This document shows positions 58,419 through 64,000 of a stretch of 64,000 nucleotides of DNA, piece by piece (position 1 is the first letter of the stretch; each line of letters starts with the position of its first letter). Source of the stretch: Streptomyces sp. NBC_00620 (GTDB taxonomy: Bacteria > Actinomycetota > Actinomycetes > Streptomycetales > Streptomycetaceae); the NCBI RefSeq assembly GCF_026341825.1, contig NZ_JAPENY010000001.1:4092001-4156000 (forward strand). Reading direction: 5' to 3'. Below the pieces are notes generated by a model. That model was not told where the DNA came from. It was given only the letters and a program-made list of their open reading frames with translations, and searched no databases. The position numbers were made by a program, and so were the translations under genes.

Positions 58419-59485
58419 CAACTCCCCGGACAGAACACCTCGTCCTGCCCGGGGTCCTCACCGCCGAGCAGGCTGCCGCCACGGTGCGCGGGATCCTCGC
58501 GGTGCAGCGCCCGGACGGTGCCATCCCGTGGTACCGCGGACATCACCTGGACCCCTGGGACCACACCGAGGCGGCCATGGCGCTGGACGCGGCGGGGGAG
58601 CCCGAGGCGGCGGAGCGCGCGTACGAGTGGCTCGCCCGCCACCAGAACCAGGACGGCTCCTGGTACGCGGCCTACGCCGACGGGGACTTCGAGGACGTCA
58701 CCGACCACGGCCTGGAGACCAACTTCTGCGCGTACATCGCGGTCGGCGTCTGGCACCACTATCTCGCGACGGGCGACGACGCGTTCCTGGACCGGATGTG
58801 GCCGAACGTCTACGCGGCGATGGAGTTCGTGCTCCGGCTCCAGCAGCCCGGCGGGCAGATCGGCTGGAAGCGCGAGGCCGACGGCCGGGCCGTCGACGAC
58901 GCGCTGCTGACCGGGAGTTCGTCGATCCACCACGCGTTGCGCTGCGCGCTCGCCATCGCCGAGCAGCGTGAAGAGCCGCAGCCCGACTGGGAGTTGGCGG
59001 TGGGCGCGCTGCGGCACGCGATCCGCAGGCACCCCGAGCGGTTCCTCGACAAGGACCGCTACTCGATGGACTGGTACTACCCGGTGCTCGGCGGCGCGTT
59101 GACCGGCGCCGAGGCCAAGTCCCGTATCGAGGAGGGCTGGGACCGCTTCGTGGTCCCCGGAGTCGGCGTCCGCTGCGTGAGCCCCAACCCGTGGGTGACC
59201 GGCGGTGAATCGGCCGAACTCGCCCTGGCGCTCTGGGCCGTGGGTGAATCCGACCGCGCACTGGAGATCCTCCAGTCCATCCAGCACCTGCGCGACCCGA
59301 AGACGGGCCTGTACTGGACCGGCTACGTCTTCGAGGACCGGGCCATCTGGCCCGAGGAGCTCACCAGCTGGACGGCCGGCTCACTCCTGCTGGCCGTCGC
59401 CGCACTGGGCGGCGACGAGCCCACCTGCGCCGTCTTCAGCGGCGAACGCCTCCCGACGGGCCTGGACCCCGACTGCTGCCAGTAG
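58415..59485 (+). CDS. Toroid-fold enzyme, annotated as prenyltransferase-like
   Basis: A 356-residue cytoplasmic protein with an (alpha/alpha)6-type toroid: 'VRGILAVQRPDGAIPWYRGH', 'EAAMALDAAGEPEAAERAYEW', 'LARHQNQDGSWYAAYADGDF', 'LWAVGESDRALEILQSIQHL'. Such proteins are often labelled prenyltransferase, but the repeated acidic pairs and aromatic clusters ('DGSWY', 'RYSMDWYYPVLGG') also fit glycoside hydrolase-like toroids, which would make sense beside a glycosyltransferase. No DDxD or squalene cyclase motif is visible. It is the last gene of the overlapping operon under the KstR box at 56168. Confidence 0.75.
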   Translation: MTTPRTEHLVLPGVLTAEQAAATVRGILAVQRPDGAIPWYRGHHLDPWDHTEAAMALDAAGEPEAAERAYEWLARHQNQDGSWYAAYADGDFEDVTDHGLETNFCAYIAVGVWHHYLATGDDAFLDRMWPNVYAAMEFVLRLQQPGGQIGWKREADGRAVDDALLTGSSSIHHALRCALAIAEQREEPQPDWELAVGALRHAIRRHPERFLDKDRYSMDWYYPVLGGALTGAEAKSRIEEGWDRFVVPGVGVRCVSPNPWVTGGESAELALALWAVGESDRALEILQSIQHLRDPKTGLYWTGYVFEDRAIWPEELTSWTAGSLLLAVAALGGDEPTCAVFSGERLPTGLDPDCCQ

Positions 59486-59505
59486 AGGTCCAGTTCCGCA
59501 GGTTC

Positions 59506-59793
59506 TCAGCGCCGGTGCATCCGGTTGGCCACGGCGTGGCCGACGAAGAGGTAGACGATGGCTGCGAGGCCGTAGCCCGCGACGACGCGAGCCCATTCCT
59601 CGTCGAACGTGAACAGGTCGCGGGACCAGCCCGCAAGCCACGCCGCCACGTCGTGAACGAACTGCACCAGATCGTTGGCGCGGTTCGCGTCCATTAGATA
59701 CATGATGATCCAGAGACCGATGATCACGGCCATCGCATTTGCGACGAGCGCGATGACCGTCCCCGCCGGGTTGGAACGATTCTCAGGGGCCAT
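59506..59793 (-). CDS. Small two-helix membrane protein
   Basis: A 95-residue protein with two hydrophobic segments ('VIALVANAMAVIIGLWIIMYLM' region and 'VVAGYGLAAIVYLFVGHAVA') and a short amphipathic connector 'AAWLAGWSRDLF'. It converges on the toroid-fold gene with 20 bp between stops. Homologues in Streptomyces are small conserved membrane proteins without known function. Confidence 0.7.
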   Translation of the reverse strand: MAPENRSNPAGTVIALVANAMAVIIGLWIIMYLMDANRANDLVQFVHDVAAWLAGWSRDLFTFDEEWARVVAGYGLAAIVYLFVGHAVANRMHRR

Positions 59794-59824
59794 GCCCTCC
59801 GGATTGCCCGCGAAGCGTGGATGA

Positions 59825-59838
59825 AACCCGAACGGGTT
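59825..59838. promoter_or_regulatory. Inverted repeat in the divergent intergenic region
   Basis: AACCCG-AA-CGGGTT, a 6-bp perfect inverted repeat, lies between the divergent membrane-protein and lipoprotein genes and could be an operator. Confidence 0.35.
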
Positions 59839-59934
59839 CGCTCAAGTGGCGCAATCGCGGGCCCCGGGCGACGCTGCTGGAAGAGCCGTGTTCTCCCGGA
59901 ACCGGGGAGGACCGTTCCCTTCCCGGAGGACCCC

Positions 59935-60495
59935 GTGCCCGTACCGATACGGCGCCTCGTCGTGGCGCTCAGTCTCTGCTGCGCCCTGCTCGCCGGAGCC
60001 ACCGCCTGTGGCAGTGGCTCAGCCACCCAGGACACCGCCGCGGTGGTCGCGGCCGCCACTCCGACGCCGACCACCTCGGCCGAGAAGCAGAAGTTCGCCA
60101 AGACCCGTTTCGTGGTGAACGCGGGGCTCGCGGCCGGAGCCACCTACCAGTGGATCGTGAAGCCCTGGAAGGCCGGCAAGTTCAAGAAGGGCGCCAAGGG
60201 ACGCAGGCTCGCCCTCGTGAAGGCCGGCGTCGCGGGCGCGTTCACGTACAACCGCCTCAAGGCCGCGACCAAGAACGCCCAGGGCGACCCGACGCTCGCG
60301 AAGGCCGTCGCCCCGCTCGCGGCGGGCATCGCCGCGCTCAAGGACCTGCCGTCCAAGCTCCGCAAGGGCGACTCGACGGACGCGGTCGTCGGCTCCTTCG
60401 ACGACATCATCAACGACGTGAAGGACGCCGGGAAGAGCGCCGGTGCCGAGGTGACGGACCAGGTACCTTCGGCTTCCCAGCTGACCGGCGGCTAG
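59935..60495 (+). CDS. Small basic lipoprotein
   Basis: A 186-residue exported protein with a lipoprotein-type signal ('LVVALSLCCALLAGATACGSG'). The mature part is helical and basic ('TYQWIVKPWKAGKFKKGAKG', 'ALVKAGVAGAFTYNRLKAA'), ending in an amphipathic region 'SFDDIINDVKDAGKSAGAEV'. I start it at the GTG at 59935, which follows GGAGGA, rather than the ATG at 59821 whose extra N-terminus would precede the signal peptide. I recognise no function. Confidence 0.72.
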   Translation: MPVPIRRLVVALSLCCALLAGATACGSGSATQDTAAVVAAATPTPTTSAEKQKFAKTRFVVNAGLAAGATYQWIVKPWKAGKFKKGAKGRRLALVKAGVAGAFTYNRLKAATKNAQGDPTLAKAVAPLAAGIAALKDLPSKLRKGDSTDAVVGSFDDIINDVKDAGKSAGAEVTDQVPSASQLTGG

Positions 60496-60516
60496 GGCCT
60501 GTCCGCCGTACAGGAT

Positions 60517-61527
60517 CTAGGAGTTGAGCTCGGCGAGTACGCGGAGTGTGGGCGGGTCGGAGGAGAGCACCAGCAGGTCGGTCACCGGGCCCTTCCGCCA
60601 CAACTCCAGGCGCTCGGCGATGCGTTCACGCGGGCCGACGAGTGAGATGTCGTCCGCGAAGGCGTCGGGGACGGCGAGTACGGCCTCCTCGCGGCGCCCG
60701 GCGAGGAACAGCTCCTGGACGCGCCGGGCCTCCTCCTCGAAGCCCATCCGCGCCATCAGATCGGCGTGGAAGTTGCGGGCCGCGTGCCCCATCCCGCCGA
60801 TGTAGAAGCCGAGCATGGCCTTCACGGGCAGCAGCCCTTCGGCGAGGTCGTCGCAGACGTGCGCGCGGGCCATGGGGGCGATGAGGAAGCCGTCCCGCAG
60901 GTCCGCAAGCGAGGCCTCGTACGCCTGAGGACGTGTCGGCGACCAGTACAGCGGCAGCCAGCCGTCCGCGATCCGCGTGGTCTGCGCGATGTTCTTCGGG
61001 CCCTCGGCGCCGAGCAGGACGGGCAGTTCGGCCCGCAGGGGATGAGTGATGGACTTGAGCGGCTTGCCGAGGCCGGTGCCGTCCGGGCCCCGGTAGGGGT
61101 GGGAGTGGAAGCGTCCGTCGAGTTCGACCGGGGCCTCGCGCCTGAGGACTTGGCGTACGACATCGACGTACTCCCGGGTCGCGGTCAGCGGCGACTTCGG
61201 GAACGGGCGCCCGTACCAGCCCTCGACGACCTGCGGCCCCGACAGGCCGAGGCCGAGCATCATGCGCCCGCCCGAGAGATGGTCGAGGGTGAGCGCGTGC
61301 ATCGCGGTGGTGGTGGGGGAGCGGGCCGCCATCTGCGCAACCGCCGTACCCAGCTTGATCCTTGACGTCTGCGCGGCGATCCAGGTCAGCGGGGTGAAGG
61401 CGTCGCTGCCCCAGGACTCGGCGGTCCACACGGAGTGGTAGCCGAGGCGCTCCGCCTCTTGCGCGAGCGGTACGTGGTCGGCGGAGGGGCCGCGTCCCCA
61501 GTAGCCGAGTGCGAGCCCGAGCCGCAT
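60517..61527 (-). CDS. LLM-class F420-dependent oxidoreductase
   Basis: A 336-residue TIM-barrel enzyme of the luciferase-like group. The N-terminal 'LGLALGYWGRGPSADHVPLA' and 'GYHSVWTAESWGSDAFTPLTW' with the following 'KLGTAVAQMAARSPTTTAM' and 'GRMMLGLGLSGPQVVEGWYG' are typical of F420-dependent members in actinobacteria (Rv-type oxidoreductases). The ATG at 61527 follows GGAGGAG; the frame is open further but without domain content. It is preceded by a strong palindrome. The substrate is unknown. Confidence 0.88.
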   Translation of the reverse strand: MRLGLALGYWGRGPSADHVPLAQEAERLGYHSVWTAESWGSDAFTPLTWIAAQTSRIKLGTAVAQMAARSPTTTAMHALTLDHLSGGRMMLGLGLSGPQVVEGWYGRPFPKSPLTATREYVDVVRQVLRREAPVELDGRFHSHPYRGPDGTGLGKPLKSITHPLRAELPVLLGAEGPKNIAQTTRIADGWLPLYWSPTRPQAYEASLADLRDGFLIAPMARAHVCDDLAEGLLPVKAMLGFYIGGMGHAARNFHADLMARMGFEEEARRVQELFLAGRREEAVLAVPDAFADDISLVGPRERIAERLELWRKGPVTDLLVLSSDPPTLRVLAELNS

Positions 61528-61547
61528 GTCTCCTCCAGGCGCGCTGT

Positions 61548-61564
61548 TCTGACGGTATGTCAGA
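61548..61564. promoter_or_regulatory. Palindrome upstream of the F420-type gene
   Basis: TCTGAC-GGTAT-GTCAGA, 6-bp perfect arms with a 5-nt spacer, 21 bp before the start codon. It is unlike the KstR boxes; a TetR-type operator of another regulator is likely. Confidence 0.5.
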
Positions 61565-61590
61565 TGCAGGCCCGGTCGAGCGTACGACAA

Positions 61591-61620
61591 CGGCCCCCCG
61601 CCCGGAAGGGCGAGGGGCCG
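61591..61620 (-). terminator. Terminator of the Pro/Gln-rich membrane-protein gene
   Basis: CGGCCCC and CGCCC (61591-61603) pair with GGGCG and GGGGCCG (61608-61620) around a GGAA loop, 20 bp beyond the stop at 61640. Confidence 0.65.
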
Positions 61621-61639
61621 TGCGGAACCGGAGTGCGGA

Positions 61640-62458
61640 TCAGCCGCGCTGGATCCCCGACGTGTCCTGCAGAACACCGCGACGGCCGTCCTGCGTCTGC
61701 GCCACCAGGCTGGGGCCGCGCTGCTCGACGGCCAGGTACCAGGTGCCCGGCGCCAGTTCGGCGATCGGCGTCGGCGAACCGTCCTCCGCGTACAGCGGAC
61801 GCGGCACCGGCACGGCGAACCAGAACGGGGAGAAGTCCCCGGCCGGCTGCTGCACCTGCGGCGCCGGAGCCTGCTGCGGCTGGCTCGGCTGACCACCGAA
61901 CGGCTGGCCCTGCTGCGGCTGCGCGCCGTAGGGCTGGCCGGGCTGCTGGGCGCCCGGGTAGCCGTAACCACCCTGCGGCTGACCGCCGTAGGGCCCCGGG
62001 GCGGCGGGCTTGGGAGCCGGGAGGAGCGCGGCCGTCAGGGCGGGGACGAGCGGGGTGGCGATCGCGGCGCCGGCCAGGATCAGAGCGGCGAGCAGGCCGA
62101 GGATCAGACCCATGCCCGTGTCGATTTCCGCGGAGCCGAAGCTGTCGCTGAACGCGCCCAGCGGGTCGAAAATCGTCCAGAGCGAGGTCCACGCGGCGAA
62201 GATCGTCAGGGCCACCCCGAGCTGACCGAGGTCGAGCCCGATGACCTTGCGCGGCTGCGGGAGCGCGCGAGCGACAACGATCAGAGCCGCACCGATGATG
62301 CCGCCGACGTACACGCTCATCAGAAGGCCCAGGTTGTCCCAGGCATTGGGGATGTCGTCGCCGGAGGTGTCGTACGTGCCGAGGAACGAGGCGATCAAGA
62401 GCAATACCGCTGCTCCGATCACCACGCCGTCGCCTCGAGTGAGGGAGCGGATATTCAC
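61640..62458 (-). CDS. Membrane protein with Pro/Gln/Gly-rich cytoplasmic tail
   Basis: A 272-residue protein with about four to five membrane helices ('VVIGAAVLLLIASFLGTY', 'LGLLMSVYVGGIIGAALIVVA', 'LGVALTIFAAWTSLW', 'GLILGLLAALILAGAAIATPL') followed by a low-complexity segment 'GYPGAQQPGQPYGAQPQQGQ' and a folded C-terminal domain ('PLYAEDGSPTPIAELAPGTW', 'DGRRGVLQDTSGIQ'). The layout recalls the DUF5336/34-kDa antigen-like proteins of actinobacteria, though the C-terminal domain differs. The GTG at 62458 is used. Function is unknown. Confidence 0.75.
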   Translation of the reverse strand: MNIRSLTRGDGVVIGAAVLLLIASFLGTYDTSGDDIPNAWDNLGLLMSVYVGGIIGAALIVVARALPQPRKVIGLDLGQLGVALTIFAAWTSLWTIFDPLGAFSDSFGSAEIDTGMGLILGLLAALILAGAAIATPLVPALTAALLPAPKPAAPGPYGGQPQGGYGYPGAQQPGQPYGAQPQQGQPFGGQPSQPQQAPAPQVQQPAGDFSPFWFAVPVPRPLYAEDGSPTPIAELAPGTWYLAVEQRGPSLVAQTQDGRRGVLQDTSGIQRG

Positions 62459-62618
62459 TTCAGTCGGTCCTTCGTGGTCGTCTCGTCGTCGGTGGAGGCG
62501 TCGCTGCCACCATGCCGCCGTAAGGCCGTGGTGTGAAGCGCGGGGGTGGCCCCTCATCGTAGAGACGACACTATCGCCCGCTTCACCAGGGTGTCCGCCG
62601 GGTTCGACGCACTGATCG

Positions 62619-63581
62619 TCACCCGCGCAGGAAACTCACGATTCCATCAGAGATCCCACTTGCCGCCTTCTGCCGCCACGCGCCGCTGGTCAGCCGGGCG
62701 GCGTCCTGGCTGTCACGCATGTTGCCGCACTCGATGAACACCTTTGGAACCGTTGACAGATTGAGACCGCCGAGATCCGTCCGGACGTCGAGACCCGTGC
62801 CTTCGCCGATGTAGTTGGAGGGCGCGGTGCCGGTCTCGCGGGCGAAGTTGCCCGCGATGCGCACGCCGAGATCACGGGACGTCGCGATGATCGGGCGGGT
62901 GTCGGCGGCGCCGTCGTGGACGGTTCCGGGAAGGATCACGTGGAAGCCGCGCTGGCCGGCGCCCGCGCCGTCCGCGTGGATCGAGACGACCGCGTCGGCG
63001 TTCGCCTTGTTGCCGATCTCGGCCCGCTCGTCGATGCACGGGCCCCAGGAACGGTCGCCGTTCTGGGTGAACTTCACCGTGGCGCCCTGCTGTTGGAGGA
63101 TCGTGCGCAGCCGCCGCGACACGTCGAGGGTGAACTGGGCCTCTGTATAACCCGCGTTGGTCGCGGTGCCCGTCGTGTCGCACTCCTTCGAGTTCGTTCC
63201 GATGTTCACCTTGCGGTTGATCTCGGCCGTGTGCTGGAAGTTGCCGGGGTTGTGCCCGGGGTCGATCACGACGACCTTGCCCTTGAGGGGGCCGGAGGCG
63301 GCGGGCGCGGACGACGTGGGGCTCGGTTCCTTGCCGTCGCCGGTGCTCGAGGGCGTCGGCGACCCGGAGGCGGAGGAGGTGGAGGGCGCGGAAGAGGCGG
63401 CCCCCCGCGTCTGCTGCGGCGCGGCTCCGTCCCCGGAGTCGTCAGCCACCGCCTGCCACACCAGCCACCCGGCCAGCGCACCCGGCACCAGCGCGGCGAC
63501 CGCCACGGTCAGCGGCCCGCGCCGGGAGCGGCGCGGCTGGGGAGGTTCGAAGTCAGGGCCTACGTACGACACGCCTGCCAC
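62619..63581 (-). CDS. N-acetylmuramoyl-L-alanine amidase (Amidase_3)
   Basis: A 320-residue secreted or membrane-anchored zinc amidase. A short basic N-terminus and one hydrophobic helix 'LTVAVAALVPGALAGWLVW' are followed by a Ser/Pro/Thr linker and the Amidase_3 domain from ~100: zinc ligands in 'VVVIDPGHNPGNF', 'ADAVVSIHADGAGAG' and the conserved 'VFIECGNMRDSQDA' Glu. It cleaves the bond between MurNAc and L-Ala outside the cell. The GTG at 63581 is the outermost start; the GTG at 63572 is the alternative. Confidence 0.9.
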   Translation of the reverse strand: MAGVSYVGPDFEPPQPRRSRRGPLTVAVAALVPGALAGWLVWQAVADDSGDGAAPQQTRGAASSAPSTSSASGSPTPSSTGDGKEPSPTSSAPAASGPLKGKVVVIDPGHNPGNFQHTAEINRKVNIGTNSKECDTTGTATNAGYTEAQFTLDVSRRLRTILQQQGATVKFTQNGDRSWGPCIDERAEIGNKANADAVVSIHADGAGAGQRGFHVILPGTVHDGAADTRPIIATSRDLGVRIAGNFARETGTAPSNYIGEGTGLDVRTDLGGLNLSTVPKVFIECGNMRDSQDAARLTSGAWRQKAASGISDGIVSFLRG

Positions 63582-63641
63582 CCTACGGGGCGGTGTGCCG
63601 GGTGGCCCGCAGGGTCCCCGGGAAGGCGGACCCGCCCTGAT

Positions 63642-64000
63642 CTATTCCTTGCGGCCCGTCGCCGCGACCGTCACACCGAGGCCGATCATCGTGAGCCCGC
63701 CGACTCCGCCGACCAGCGCCAGCCGCCGCGGCGAGTTCGCGAACCAGCTCCGCGCGCCGGCCGCGACCAGTCCCCAGGCGCTGTCGAAGACCACCGCGAT
63801 GACATTGAAGACCAGCCCGAGCAGCAGCATCTGAGCGCTGACGTGCCCCTGGCTCCGGTTGACGAACTGAGGCAGTACGGCGGCGAAGAACACCATGGTC
63901 TTGGGGTTGGCCACGCCGACCGCGAACCCCTCCCACAGGGTGCGCAGACCGCCGTGCGCGGGACCGTCACCGGTGAACGCGGCCTGCAGCGACCGGCGCT
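63642..64000 (-). CDS. LysE/RhtB-family exporter, 5' part cut by the window edge
   Basis: The C-terminal ~119 residues of a LysE-type amino-acid exporter. The family signature 'GFAVGVANPKTMVFFAAVLPQF' is clear, followed by helices 'MLLLGLVFNVIAVVFDSAWGLVA' and 'VGGVGGLTMIGLGVTVAA'. Reading continues without a stop to the end of the window, so the N-terminal half lies outside. It would export an amino acid or derivative, identity unknown. Confidence 0.87.
   Translation of the reverse strand, partial: RRSLQAAFTGDGPAHGGLRTLWEGFAVGVANPKTMVFFAAVLPQFVNRSQGHVSAQMLLLGLVFNVIAVVFDSAWGLVAAGARSWFANSPRRLALVGGVGGLTMIGLGVTVAATGRKE

Overview
The window is high-GC actinobacterial chromosome, almost certainly Streptomyces. 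The GC-saturated third codon positions, frequent GTG/TTG starts, WhiJ-type XRE/DUF397 pair, ECF cobalamin genes of the SCO2322 type and the Rhs/LamG toxin locus all point there. I see no tRNA, rRNA, CRISPR array, insertion sequence or phage module. Many convergent gene ends are closed by long perfect GC hairpins.

Layout. 0-5 kb: a PH-domain-like membrane protein, an RsbW-like ATPase diverging from an XRE/DUF397 pair, a MarR regulator with palindromes also found upstream of a secreted SnoaL-like protein, an internally deleted copy of an isochorismatase-family hydrolase, and a lipoprotein. 5.2-14.5 kb: a 3,013-residue secreted polymorphic toxin (beta-propeller-like repeats, two ALF/alanine-rich helical modules, Hint domain, C-terminal PIN nuclease) followed 3 nt later by a small CxxC protein that is the natural immunity candidate. 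14.6-18.3 kb: the full-length isochorismatase paralogue, a GlxA/AraC regulator, and a MarR regulator divergent from an old yellow enzyme. 18.4-21.2 kb: a CYP125-like P450 divergent from a FadA5-like thiolase. 21.4-33.7 kb: a LamG protein, an Rhs toxin with a PD-(D/E)xK tip, two immunity-like genes, a possible immunity remnant and a lipoprotein. 33.7-38 kb: TetR / aldo-keto reductase / LLM oxidoreductase, a DUF1275 membrane protein and a secreted transglycosylase-like protein. 38.2-44.2 kb: a cobalamin-riboswitch-controlled operon with a complete ECF transporter (S, fused A1A2, T) and two secreted proteins. 44.2-50.6 kb: a phosphotransferase, an SDR, a LysR regulator, a SpoIIE-type phosphatase and an NB-ARC-like ATPase. 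50.7-56 kb: an MBL-fold hydrolase, a V8-like protease, a small secreted protein, aldehyde dehydrogenase plus ferredoxin, and a KstR-like TetR regulator. 56.2-64 kb: an overlapping glycosyltransferase/methyltransferase/toroid-enzyme operon, two small proteins, an LLM oxidoreductase, a Pro/Gln-rich membrane protein, an amidase and a LysE-family exporter cut by the window edge.

Functional threads. (1) A KstR-type sterol/lipid regulon is scattered over about 37 kb: boxes fitting TnnAACnnGTTnnA exactly or with one mismatch precede the P450, the thiolase, the MBL protein, the aldehyde dehydrogenase-ferredoxin pair, and lie between kstR and the glycosyltransferase operon. (2) The B12-riboswitch operon pairs an ECF importer with a secreted, membrane-anchored toroid-fold protein and a second secreted protein; by analogy with intrinsic factor/transcobalamin these may capture cobalamin at the surface. 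(3) Two independent polymorphic-toxin loci lie 7 kb apart. (4) Short in-register tandem duplications sit at several gene ends, two of them running through stop codons.
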